From assembly GCF_007993045.1 (NCBI RefSeq), contig NZ_VOOR01000004.1, positions 144,267 to 208,266 on the forward strand: a stretch of 64,000 bases of DNA, written 5' to 3'. Each line of letters begins with the position of its first letter. Within the stretch, counting starts at the first letter, position 1. A model generated the notes under the pieces. The model worked only from the letters and a program-made list of their open reading frames with translations. It searched no databases and was not told the DNA's origin. Origin of the DNA: Phaeodactylibacter luteus (lineage in GTDB: Bacteria; Bacteroidota; Bacteroidia; Chitinophagales; Saprospiraceae). The position numbers were made by a program, and so were the translations under genes. Below, one piece after another: positions 1 to 9,200 of the stretch.

Positions 1-1378
1 GAACTACAAAGACAAATATATTTTCAGTGGCGCGCTGCGGGCAGAGCAAAGCGCTCTTTATGGCACTACGGCCAGCACCCCCGTATTTTATCGCGTTGCA
101 GCCGCCTACCGGTTGTCAGAAGACCTCAACCTGAAAATCTTTCAAGAGCTCAAGCTCCGGGCAGCAGTTGGAACTGCCGGGCTGCGCCCTACTTTTCAGC
201 AGCGGTTTGAGACGTTTGCCCTGGCCAATGGCACCTTATCTCGGCAGACACTGGCCAATGACGGCCTCCGGCCCGTTCTCGTACGAGAAGTAGAAGCTGG
301 GGCAGACTTGACCTTCCTGCGCGCCTTCACCCTTTCGGCCACCTACGTTCAGCGGACAGCAGAGGGCCAGATTGTGCTCATGCCACTGTCGGGCGGGGCT
401 GGGTTTGAAGGTCAGTGGCGCAATGCCGGCAGTATTGCTTCGGATATCTACGAAGGCAGCCTGCATATTGACTTGAAAAAACTGTTCCGCATCCCTTCTT
501 CCAGAGTAAGCTGGGGCATACAAGCTCATGGGCAGCGGATCCGGCAGGAGGTTTCATCCCTCAGCGTACCCCCATACCGCACAGGCCCGGGCCTGCCGGG
601 CACCGACTTATTCACGGTAGCTGCCGGGCAGCCGCTAGGGCAAATGGCTGGGGAGGTATTCATCACCTCTGTGGAACAGCTTTCCACACTGCCGGATGTC
701 AATATTTTGGAATATGCCCAGAATGAGGAGGGCTTCATCGTGCGGGCAGATCAGCTGGGCACGCCCGAGGAGCAGCCCATCTTGCTGACCGATGAGCAAG
801 GTACCCCTGTCCTTCAGCCTATTGGTGACATCAACCCCGAATTTCAGCTTGGGCTGAGCCATACCTTAACGGTGGGCGGGCTGAGCTTATATGCCATGGC
901 AGAAGGGCAAAAAGGCGGCACGGTTTATAATTACACCCGGCAGTGGCTTTACGCGGCCGGCCGGCACGGCGATTTGTCCAACAGCACACTGCCCGCTTCG
1001 TTCTATGGCCCCTCCGGCCTAGCCAACGGCCTGCGCCCTAATGCTTACTTTGCGGAGGACGCCTCCTACGTGACCATACGGGAAGCCGCTATTTCCTACA
1101 CCTTCAATGGTGGGCAACTCCCTTGGGGTAACGGTTTGTTCCAGCACATTAAGCTGAGCCTGATCGGGCGCAACCTTTTCACTTGGAGCCCCTACCGTGG
1201 TTACCACCCGGCCCTGAGTGCCCCGGCCACCCCCAATCAGCCCCTGCTCCACCGGCAGGAAGGCGCCCCGGGCAGCCTGGCTGAGACTCCTGGCGGAAAC
1301 CCCGGCTGGTTCGCGCTGGATTTTTTCAATTACCCGCTGCGCCGTTCTTTCGGCTTCAGCGTTCAAATCACCCTTTGA
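1..1378 (+). CDS. SusC/RagA-like TonB-dependent receptor, C-terminal part (5' end outside window)
   Basis: The frame is open from the first bases of the window to a TGA at 1376-1378, so this is the last ~459 residues of a larger gene; an internal TTG at 113 is not a credible start. The translation reads as alternating beta-strands of an outer-membrane barrel and ends in a hydrophobic/aromatic strand finishing SVQITL, as in TonB-dependent receptors. Segments such as GRNLFTWSPYRGYHPA close to the C-terminus are typical of the SusC/RagA group. The next gene starts two bases after the stop and encodes a SusD-like lipoprotein, which strongly supports a SusCD nutrient-uptake pair. In known pairs the SusC barrel imports the ligand using TonB energy and SusD acts as a lid. 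The substrate cannot be told: no glycan hydrolases lie beside it here. The plug domain is outside the window. Confidence 0.9.
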   Translation, partial: NYKDKYIFSGALRAEQSALYGTTASTPVFYRVAAAYRLSEDLNLKIFQELKLRAAVGTAGLRPTFQQRFETFALANGTLSRQTLANDGLRPVLVREVEAGADLTFLRAFTLSATYVQRTAEGQIVLMPLSGGAGFEGQWRNAGSIASDIYEGSLHIDLKKLFRIPSSRVSWGIQAHGQRIRQEVSSLSVPPYRTGPGLPGTDLFTVAAGQPLGQMAGEVFITSVEQLSTLPDVNILEYAQNEEGFIVRADQLGTPEEQPILLTDEQGTPVLQPIGDINPEFQLGLSHTLTVGGLSLYAMAEGQKGGTVYNYTRQWLYAAGRHGDLSNSTLPASFYGPSGLANGLRPNAYFAEDASYVTIREAAISYTFNGGQLPWGNGLFQHIKLSLIGRNLFTWSPYRGYHPALSAPATPNQPLLHRQEGAPGSLAETPGGNPGWFALDFFNYPLRRSFGFSVQITL

Positions 1379-1379
1379 T

Positions 1380-2909
1380 ATGAAACCACTTCACCTCAGC
1401 CTCCTGATTCTGGCTGCTCTCCTGAGCTGCCAGCCGCTCAACACTGGCAGCAGCCTCCTCCCCAGTGGCAGAGAGGTCATCAACAAAGGGACTGACTTTG
1501 AGCCCATTTTAAACCGTGGTTATCAAGCTTGGTGGCAAAGCGTCCACGGGCCCGCCACGGCGGTCCCTCTTGGTGTAGCTGGCGACGCGCACACCCTGCC
1601 TTGGGACGACTTCGGGGCCTCCCTCATGGGGCAGGAGCCCCGCATGCCCTATCCCAACCAAAGCAGCGCGCCGAATGCAGTACAGGACATTGCCCGTGTG
1701 CCCTGGTATGGCTGCCTCAGCGCAGTGACCGAGGCCAACGAAGTGCTTCGCGCGAGCTCGTCGGGCATTTCTCTGGACAATGGCGGTCCGCTCGACCAAA
1801 GCGCAAGAGCGGCAGCACGAGCCTTGCGCGGCCTCAGCTGGGGCTACCTCTCTCTCCTGTTTGACCAAGCCCCTGTTGTAACCGAAGATACGCCGCTCGA
1901 CGCCCCACTCAGTTTTTCCAATTATGCTGTAGTCAACAACCGGGCCGTGGCGGAATTGCTTGAGGCGGCAGACACAGCAGCCAGTCTGGGCGAAGACTTT
2001 TTCCACCCTTACTTCAATGGGCTGGCTCTGGACGGTACAGCCTTTGGGCAGCTTTGCCGGGCCTATGCAGCCCGGTTTTTGGCGCAAGCCCCCCGTACCC
2101 CCGAGGAAACGGGCATTGCCGATTGGGAGCAAGTGCTGAGCCTCGCCCAGGGCGGGCTTAGCGAGGACTTTGCCCCACAGGCTAACGGCCAAACCTGGGT
2201 GTCCTATCATTATTACACCTTGGCCGATACGGAAGCCGGGCCGTTCTGGGCCAGGCTAGATCAGCGGTTGGTGGCTGCCTTCGACCCTGCTCAGCCCGCC
2301 CGCTACCCTCAGGTGGAAGCCCTGCAAGAACCTCCCTTGCAACCCTCTGAAGCGGTTTCCGATGATGCACGCCTGAGCAGTGACTTTTTGTACAATGCCT
2401 TTGTCCCTTTCCCTGCTGCGCGTGGAGAATGGTTTTTTTCTCATTACCGCCATCAGCGGCAGAACGCTTCTCCTGGCTTGTTTGGCGATGGCCGGCAGGG
2501 GTCTATGCCCGTATTCCTTCAGGCCGATCTGCAACTGCTGCAAGCTGAAGCCCACGCCCGGCTAGGCGATAGGGCGGCGGCTGCTACCTTGCTCAACAAC
2601 GGGCCGCGCATCTCCCGGGGGAACCTCCCTCCGCTTTCCCCCAATGCGCCGGCTAGCGAGCTCCTACAAGCTATAGCTTATGAGCGGATGGTTGAGCTGC
2701 ACAATACAGCTCCCTTTGGCACTTGGCTGGACCGCAGAAGGCTCGCTCTACGTGAGCCAACAGACGACGCCCTCACCCCTCTCGGGGGGCTACAATATGG
2801 CACGCCAGCCCAACTGCCCGTACCTGCTGCCGAGCTGCGCGTTAATGGGATGCCCGTTTACACCTTTGGAGGGCCCGATGACCCCCAAGGTATTGAGCGG
2901 CAATACTAG
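1380..2909 (+). CDS. SusD/RagB-like outer-membrane lipoprotein
   Basis: A 509-residue protein. I chose the ATG at 1380, one base after the SusC-like stop, because it opens a clean lipoprotein signal (MKPLHLSLLILAALLSC, lipobox Cys17); the frame is open further upstream but that part lies inside the receptor gene. The body is alpha-helical and rich in Trp/Tyr, with the late SusD features: a helix with LLQAEAHARLGDRAAAATLLN at about residues 380-400 and an ERMVELHNTAPFGTWLDRRR-type segment near 435-460, where many family members have a RxxEL(F/a)xEGxRxxDLxR motif. The usual EGxR is replaced by HNTAPFGT, so this is a divergent member. Role by family: surface-exposed nutrient-binding partner of the upstream receptor. 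The two genes are certainly one transcription unit. Ligand unknown. Confidence 0.88.
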   Translation: MKPLHLSLLILAALLSCQPLNTGSSLLPSGREVINKGTDFEPILNRGYQAWWQSVHGPATAVPLGVAGDAHTLPWDDFGASLMGQEPRMPYPNQSSAPNAVQDIARVPWYGCLSAVTEANEVLRASSSGISLDNGGPLDQSARAAARALRGLSWGYLSLLFDQAPVVTEDTPLDAPLSFSNYAVVNNRAVAELLEAADTAASLGEDFFHPYFNGLALDGTAFGQLCRAYAARFLAQAPRTPEETGIADWEQVLSLAQGGLSEDFAPQANGQTWVSYHYYTLADTEAGPFWARLDQRLVAAFDPAQPARYPQVEALQEPPLQPSEAVSDDARLSSDFLYNAFVPFPAARGEWFFSHYRHQRQNASPGLFGDGRQGSMPVFLQADLQLLQAEAHARLGDRAAAATLLNNGPRISRGNLPPLSPNAPASELLQAIAYERMVELHNTAPFGTWLDRRRLALREPTDDALTPLGGLQYGTPAQLPVPAAELRVNGMPVYTFGGPDDPQGIERQY

Positions 2910-3070
2910 ACTTGACGCATCGAGCGTATTGGCGGCCAATAATGAAGTGAACCAAAGCGGGCTGCTATTCCGTATTTTACCCATGTGGCGGGCATCAACG
3001 CCTGCTGCACTGGAATTAGGAAAAGTTCGTTTTGTAAACTTTTTGCTCAATTCGGCAGTGGCACTTGGTG

Positions 3071-3730
3071 CTACTGCCCTTTTCCAGCCCATTTTGGCAA
3101 AGGCGCCTCAACCGTATGCCTTTCGCCCCGCGCTTTGTCGAAAAATTCCAAAGCAGAGGCCTGTAGCATAATGGCTGTCTCTTCCCAGGCAGGCCCGCCG
3201 TAGTGGGTATCGCCAACAATAGGAAGACCTACCGCACTGAGCTGTGCCCTCAATTGGTGGTAGCGCCCTGTAGTAGGGTAGAGCTCAAGCACCGCTTGCC
3301 CCTCGGGAGCCTCTGCTATCAACCGGTAGCCCATCTCGCAGAGCTTCGCTCCGGCTGCCCCCTCTTCAGCGGCTACAGCCCGCTTCCCTTTCAAGTCTTT
3401 GATCAGCCAATGTGATAAAACGCCTTCAAGTTGTTCTGGCACTCCAATGACCCGGGCACGGTAGGCCTTGCGGATATCTTTTTGGCTGAACTGCTGATTG
3501 AGCTCCCGGAGCACTTGCTTGCGTTTGGCTACCAAAACCACGCCAGTTGTTACGCGGTCTAGCCGGTGCACAATACCCACGTAGGGGTTGCGGGCAGCTT
3601 GCTGTAGGTGGGCATAAACGAGAGATTCGACCGAGTGGCCAAAAGGGTTGCGCTCTACCTGTATGCCGGCAGGTTTATCCACCGCAATCCAGTCTGCTGT
3701 TTCTTCGATAATGTGTAGCTGCACGGACAT
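3071..3730 (-). CDS. RluA/RluD-family RNA pseudouridine synthase
   Basis: A 219-residue protein, shorter than RluD because it lacks an N-terminal S4 domain. It carries the diagnostic RluA-family motif HRLDRVTTG at residues 55-63, with Asp58 as the predicted catalytic nucleophile, and a late LRAQLSAVGLPIVGDTHYGG segment (about 170-190), the conserved HQLR..L...G.PI.GD..YG block of the family. The opening ETADWIAVDKPAGIQV is the usual start of the catalytic core. The start is the ATG whose complement lies at 3728-3730. Family members isomerise uridine in rRNA or tRNA in the cytoplasm; the length resembles RluA or TruC, but the target cannot be assigned from sequence. It faces the SusD-like gene with a 161-bp gap that holds nothing I recognise. 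Confidence 0.9.
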   Translation of the reverse strand: MSVQLHIIEETADWIAVDKPAGIQVERNPFGHSVESLVYAHLQQAARNPYVGIVHRLDRVTTGVVLVAKRKQVLRELNQQFSQKDIRKAYRARVIGVPEQLEGVLSHWLIKDLKGKRAVAAEEGAAGAKLCEMGYRLIAEAPEGQAVLELYPTTGRYHQLRAQLSAVGLPIVGDTHYGGPAWEETAIMLQASALEFFDKARGERHTVEAPLPKWAGKGQ

Positions 3731-3773
3731 TCAGTTTGGTCTCGCCGCAAAGGTATTCAAAATCTGGACAGGG

Positions 3774-5456
3774 TCAGTCCACCTTTAGGCTGCGCAGGCG
3801 GTTGAGAGCAGCAGCCAGCTCTAGGCGGCGGAAAGCCGAAAGCGCCCCTTCGGGCTGGGGCTGAAGTGCATGCAGCCCGTTTGCATCCAACTCGCCCATG
3901 ATTTCATCGAGCCAATTTGCCAGTGAGCCCCCATCTGGCCGGTGGCTCCACCGCTGAAGCACCTGCCCGATGGCATGGAGCTGCCCCTCCTCGACAAGCT
4001 GCCCGACAGCCCCAAGCTCGATATCGTATTGCCCAAACTGCAGCACGCGGGTGCCCAATGCCCGCACTTTTTCCCCTTTGCCTTTTTGGGCATTTAGGCT
4101 GCTGCCGCGCGGCCTGCGGCTTTGGGGCAGCGCTAAAGGCAGCGGCGTTGTACTCGAGCCTTGCTGCGGAAAAGTGCGGGCGACTTCCTGTGCCCTGACC
4201 GTTAAATCTACCGGGCGATAGTGCTGCATGCCGACAACCGTATCCGCCAGGCCCAAATATTGGCCCGACCCGCCAATCACCAGGACAGTGCTCACCGAAT
4301 GGGCCTCAAATAGCTCGCGGACCCGATACACAAAGGGCTGTATGGGCTCCAGCTCATCAGGGATGAGGGCCCGCATCCGTTCGTCCCGTATCATAAAGTT
4401 GGTGGCAGAGGTATCCTCGTCAATCAGCAAGGCGGTGGCGCCGGCTTCCAAGGCTTCCACCAGGTTGGCGGCCTGCGAAGTAGACCCGCTGGCATTAGCG
4501 GTCGAAAACTGGTGAGCGGGCTTGCCGCCCGGCAGATGGCTGATAAAAGGAGAGATATCTGCCTGTGCTACAAACCGGCCATCCTCGGCACGTATTTGGG
4601 CCGCCAAAGGCTGGCTCACCACAAACTCCCGCCCATCGCCGGGCAGGTGGTTGTAGACGCCGAGCGCTATGGCGCGCAGCAGCGTTGATTTGCCGTGGAA
4701 GCCCCCCCCTACAATCAGCGTTACCCCTTTGGGGATGCCCAAGCCAGTCAGTGTCCGGTTTGGCAGCTTGGCTTCCACACGTAAGCTTGGCGGAGACTCA
4801 AAAGGTATACCGCCGGCCAGAGGGCGCTGGTCGACACCGCTGGCCCGGGGGAGGATTGCCCCATCGGCTATAAAAGCGGCCAGCCCCATTTCGTCCAGCT
4901 GCGCGCGCAGCGCATCCGCATCTTCGTTGGTGAGCAAGTGTTCTCGGAGCGGCCCCTCTTCCTGAGCAGCAAACGGCAGGCTCCGAGCTACGATAGCAGG
5001 CAGTTCTTCCAGCAAAACTGCCACCGCCTCCCGCCCAGCGATACGGCGGCCAAAAGCCGGCAGCCCAAGCTGGAACCGGGCCTCCGCCTCTGCCTCATGG
5101 AAAATAACTGTTGTCCGCTCCAGGACTTCCTGCCCGGGCTGTGCCATAAGGATGGCACCGCTGCGCCCGCTCCCCCTGTTGCCCTTGCTCAGCTGAGCAC
5201 TCCGTGCTACAAACTGCCTTGTCAGGTAGTCGCAAAGCGCTATCCGCCTGCTGACGGTACGCAAAGCCCACTCCGGATAGCGGTGCGGCCACTTCACCCT
5301 CATGTGGCTAGGCGATGCAAAGGGGTCGCCCTGTACGTGGTCTATCCACAATTCGAAGCTGGGGAAAGCATAAGCCCCCCGGAGGCTTTTGTATGCGCCA
5401 TAGCTTTTACCATCGAGATGCAATAATTGGCCTTTGAGCTGTTCGGATGTCTTCAT
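3774..5456 (-). CDS. ABC-class predicted ATPase (COG3044-type)
   Basis: A 560-residue protein. It resembles the family described as 'predicted ATPase of the ABC class', a soluble group distinct from ABC transporters. Near residue 250 it has a Walker A-like loop GGGFHGKSTLLRA, preceded by GLGIPKGVTLIV; later it has FSTANASGSTSQAANLVEALE (signature-like) followed by GATALLIDEDTSATNFMIRD, a Walker B-like strand ending in DED. The start at 5456 (MKTSEQLKGQL) is preferred over an upstream TTG at 5489 because it is an ATG and matches the usual start of the family. No membrane segments or export signal are visible. Function is unknown for the family; a role in nucleic acid or RNA-related processes would be speculation. 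It lies 43 bp upstream of the RluA-family gene on the same strand and may be cotranscribed with it. Confidence 0.85.
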   Translation of the reverse strand: MKTSEQLKGQLLHLDGKSYGAYKSLRGAYAFPSFELWIDHVQGDPFASPSHMRVKWPHRYPEWALRTVSRRIALCDYLTRQFVARSAQLSKGNRGSGRSGAILMAQPGQEVLERTTVIFHEAEAEARFQLGLPAFGRRIAGREAVAVLLEELPAIVARSLPFAAQEEGPLREHLLTNEDADALRAQLDEMGLAAFIADGAILPRASGVDQRPLAGGIPFESPPSLRVEAKLPNRTLTGLGIPKGVTLIVGGGFHGKSTLLRAIALGVYNHLPGDGREFVVSQPLAAQIRAEDGRFVAQADISPFISHLPGGKPAHQFSTANASGSTSQAANLVEALEAGATALLIDEDTSATNFMIRDERMRALIPDELEPIQPFVYRVRELFEAHSVSTVLVIGGSGQYLGLADTVVGMQHYRPVDLTVRAQEVARTFPQQGSSTTPLPLALPQSRRPRGSSLNAQKGKGEKVRALGTRVLQFGQYDIELGAVGQLVEEGQLHAIGQVLQRWSHRPDGGSLANWLDEIMGELDANGLHALQPQPEGALSAFRRLELAAALNRLRSLKVD

Positions 5457-5522
5457 AGAGGGAATATAAGCAAATCGGGCGTAGGCCAAAATATCGCAGG
5501 CGTTTATGCTTTTGGGCTCTAG

Positions 5523-5684
5523 TGGTCTGTAAAGGCTAAAACTAGGGGTTGCCTGCGGCGACTTTTGAGGCTACTCTTCGTTGGACCCCCCCTTACGTAG
5601 CGCTGCTATGCGCGGGAACATCCGCCTTGATTTAGCCTCAAAATTCGCTCCCACTCACCCCATAAATTAACACTTGACAGACCA
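5523..5684. mobile_element. MITE family A, copy A1 (162 bp, CTAG target duplication)
   Basis: A non-coding element bounded by the inverted repeat TGGTCTGT/ACAGACCA and flanked on both sides by CTAG (5519-5522 and 5685-5688). Inside are subterminal inverted repeats (TTTTGAGGCTA and TAGCCTCAAAA), so the whole element can fold into one imperfect hairpin. The same sequence recurs in opposite orientation at 31329-31489 and as a 29-bp end at 36574-36602. The CTAG duplication fits the YTAR target of IS5-group transposases, but no such transposase is in the window. The downstream CTAG abuts repeat family C copy C1. Confidence 0.85.
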
Positions 5685-5688
5685 CTAG

Positions 5689-5833
5689 GCTGGCATTGGC
5701 CTAGCGCTGCGAAGGGGTGTCAAGCCCGACAGGGCCGAGCGGATAGCGAGCCCCGGAGCATAGCGGCACCTGCCGGCTGGCCCTCTCCTTGCGGCAGGGG
5801 CAGGCCCCAAAAAACAACAATCTGGTTTGCGCC
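5689..5833 (-). repeat. Repeat family C, copy C1
   Basis: About 145 bp matching the reverse orientation of the family C consensus: GGCCTAGCGCTGCG, then GGGCCGAGCGGATAGCGAG, AGCATAGCGGCACCTGCC, a GGCAGGGGCAGG arm and a CAATCTGGTT end. It lies between the divergent ABC-class ATPase and metalloprotease genes, directly joined to MITE A1. Some frames across it are open, but those are shared by all copies and are not genes. Confidence 0.9.
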
Positions 5834-5861
5834 CAGAAAATCCAATCACCGCGGCCAAGGC

Positions 5862-5975
5862 GTACCGAGCGTTTTCAAGCCTTTGCGCTTATTATAAAAA
5901 GGCTAGCGCAGCCCAAAGACATGGGCCAAGGAAAAGCGCTCGGTACAAATGTGCTGCAAACCAACTTTGGGCACA
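5862..5975. other. Nested inverted repeats, candidate structured element
   Basis: GTACCGAGCG at 5862-5871 pairs perfectly with CGCTCGGTAC at 5937-5946, and the stem continues with TTTTC against GAAAA after a one-base bulge (15 bp in all). Within the 54-base interior TGCGCT/AGCGCA (5884-5889 and 5905-5910) and GCCC/GGGC (5911-5914 and 5923-5926) can form two inner hairpins, and TGTGC/GCACA (5950-5954 and 5971-5975) a third just outside. It lies upstream of the metalloprotease promoter. It could be a structured RNA, a fourth mobile-element type or a protein-binding site. The rest of the gap from 5457 to 6206 is MITE A1, repeat C1 and the promoter below. Confidence 0.4.
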
Positions 5976-6085
5976 GCTGTTATCTTTAAGGCAAAAGGAA
6001 GTCAGACCCTTGTTTGGCAAAGCAGCGGCAGTGGCAACTATTATACCAATTGAAGCCAAAACCCGACAAAGAATCACAAAGCTGC

Positions 6086-6118
6086 TTGCCTACAAATAGG
6101 TGTGAGGCCCTAAATTTG
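6086..6118 (+). promoter_or_regulatory. Predicted Bacteroidota-type promoter of the metalloprotease gene
   Basis: TAAATTTG at 6111-6118 matches the -7 consensus TAnnTTTG exactly, with TTG at 6086-6088 and a 22-base spacer in place of the -33 element. It would give a 5' leader of about 80 bases before the ATG at 6207. Confidence 0.5.
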
Positions 6119-6206
6119 TGTCTTATAATATACAGCAAGGTATCATGCCTTTTCAGTGGGCGTATAAAATGCCACCTTTCCAAGTCTTCTACAACAACTA
6201 AGAATT

Positions 6207-9200
6207 ATGAAATTTAGCATTACTTTTCTGCTTGGCTTGATTGCCCTGAGCTTTGCGCAGGCACAATCTTACTGGGCTGATGTATCTGAGCAGCGGGTTT
6301 ATCTGCCGGCAGCTGCGGAGGTAGATATCCGGGCCTCCGAATACCGCACCTTGTCCCTTGATTTTTCTGCCCTCAAGCAGGCCCTGCAGGCTGCCCCGGC
6401 CGAGTATACAGCGGCGGCACAGGCTTCTCAAGTGGCCGTTTACCTGCCTATGCCTGAGGGCCAGCTGGAAGCTTTTGAGGTAGTAGAAACGCACAACATG
6501 CACCCCAACTTGGCTGCCCGCTACCCTCAGATCAGGACTTATGCTGGCCGGAGCTTGGAACGCCCACATGTGAGCGCCCGTTTTGAAGTGACGCCCCTTG
6601 GGTTCACCGCTGGCATTTTCACCCCTAACGGAAGAGTCTATGTGGAGCCTTATGCGACTCAGCAGACACGCTACCACATTGCCTACTACAAGAAGCACTT
6701 ACAAATTGAGAACCTGCCCGAGCGCAGCTGTGGGTACGATGACTTTGTGGCGGAGGAGCTCAACGAAGAAGCACAGCGGATGAACGACGAGCAGCTGGAG
6801 ATCATGTTCCGCAGCGCGCCTACGGTACCCCTGCGTACTTACCGCCTTGCTTTGGCTTGTACAGGCGAGTTTGCACAAGGCAAAGGCGGCACCTTGGAAG
6901 GTGTCTTGTCTGCCTATAATCAAGCTCTGAACCGGATCAACGAAATTTTTCAAACCGAAGTGGCAGTGCGCATGCAGCTCATCGAAAACAACGATGAGCT
7001 CATCAACCTGGACCCCGGCACCGACCCCTTCAACAATGCTAGTACGGGCACCGCGCTCTTGGGCCAAAACCAAGAGTACCTCAATAGTGTCATAGGGCTC
7101 AACAGTTACGACATTGGCCACATTTTCACAGGCCCTTGTACCGATGTAGGCGGTGTGGTAAGCGGCACCGTCTGTACGCCTGGCAAAGGCCGTGGCGTCA
7201 CTTGCCATTACTCAAGCAACCCCGTGTTCATTGCGGAAGAGGTCATGTCTCACGAAATTGCCCATCAGTTCTCCGTTGGGCACAGCTGGGCCAACTGCCC
7301 CGGTATTTTGGAGCAGCTGTCGAGCAGCAATGCCTACGAGCCTGGGAGCGGCAGCACCATTATGTCTTATGCTGGCGCTTGTGGCAACCAGAACATTGTT
7401 TTCAACAGCAATGAATACTACAACATCGGCTCGCTGGAAGACTACATCTTCTATGCACGCCAAGGCACCGGCTCTACCTGTGGCACGGAAGCACCGACGA
7501 TGAACCACGAGCCGGAAATCCAAATGCCCTACGAAGACGGCTTCTTCATCCCTATCGAAACCCCATTCGTATTGGAGGCTACTGCTACCGATGAAGATGG
7601 GGACAACCTGACCTATATCTGGGAACAGTTTGACCTTGGGCCCGTAACCCCCATCGGGCAGCCTACGGGCAATGCGCCTCTTTTCCGCTCTTTCCCGCCT
7701 TCGCCCAATGGCAATAAGCGGACTTTCCCAGCCCTCAATAAGATCATCTCCAACACTTTCGACGCCACAGAGGTCCTTCCTTCTTACGCGCGTGACCTTA
7801 CCTTCCAGTTTGTAGTGCGCGACAACAACCCGGAGAACGGCGCGAGCGTTTGGCAGCCTGTCGCTTTTAAGTCGGATGCGACAGCCGGCCCTTTCCGAGT
7901 GCTCACTGCCAATGAAAACGGCACCGTGTGGGCTGGCGGCAGCCACCGCGAAGTCAACTGGGACGTAGCCAATACCACCAACCCCCGCGTCAACTGCCAG
8001 TACGTAGACATCCTGCTCTCTGTAGACGGGGGCTTTACTTACCCCTATACCCTGCTGGCTGGCACGCCAAACGACGGATCGGCCATGGTCGATGTGCCTA
8101 ACGTCGCTACAGATGACGCCCGTATCCGGGTACAAGCTTCTGGCAATATCTTCTTCGACATCAACGACATTGACTTCGTCATTGAGGAAGCGGCTGAGCC
8201 GGGCTATGCGATGAGCGTAACTCCGGTGGCCCTGCCATTGGTCTGCCTCCCTTCAGATCCGCTTTCCATTGAGATCAGCACTACGGCATTCCTTGGCTTT
8301 GACAGCACCCTTCAGCTCAGCCTGATCGGCGGCCTGCCGGAAGGCTCTACCGCTACTTTTGCCAGCGATACCCTCACTGCAGGCAATAGCACCACCCTTA
8401 CCCTCGATATTCAGCCCAACGAAGGGCGGGACACCCTCGACTTTTTCGTCCAGGCCATCGTGCCAGGGGTAGACACCTCCCTGCGAGAGCTAAGGGTCAT
8501 CACCTTGTCGAGCGACTTCTCAGAGCTGGCTCTGCTCGAGCCGGCGGACGGCACCGGCGGCATTGTCTTCAGCACTGATTTTTCTTGGAACGCAGTGCCC
8601 AGTGCAGAAACTTATGATATAGAAATTGCGACAAGCCCGTCTTTTGCCCCAGAAACTATTCTGGAAACCTCCTCAGGGCTGGCTGTCGCTGAGTACAGCC
8701 CAGATGAGCTCTTCGAGCCCAGCACCTTGTATTTCTGGCGAGTGCGGCCCCAAAACGATTGTGGGCCAGGAGAATTCCTCCCTCCATTTGCTTTCCGGAC
8801 CAACACCGTGGATTGCATCAACAATGAGCCGGCCGACCTGCCGGTCAACCTCTCTAACAACCCAAGCGTGCGGGAATCTAAAATCTTTGTCACTCAGGAA
8901 GGCACCATCAGTGATATCAACATCGACAACGTGGAGATCTCTTACTCTCCCATCAGCGTGCTGCAGGTGAGCATCATTAGTCCCGAGGGCACTGAGGTAC
9001 TGCTCTTTGACCAGTCTTGCCTGAACACCGGGCTGATGCGGGCTTCGTTTGATGACGAGGCGCCCAACCCCATCAGCTGCCCGCCTATCAACACCCTGCC
9101 GGTCAGGCCGGAGGAAGAGCTTTCTGCTTTTATAGGCGAGAACACCTTTGGCGAATGGACGCTGCGGGTGAGGGTAGTCAACCCTGGCTTCGGCGGCGGC

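Noticed and set aside
7212..8135. 307-codon frame antisense to the metalloprotease
   Set aside because: No protein-like pattern; the sense strand encodes clear zinc-binding and beta-sandwich modules.
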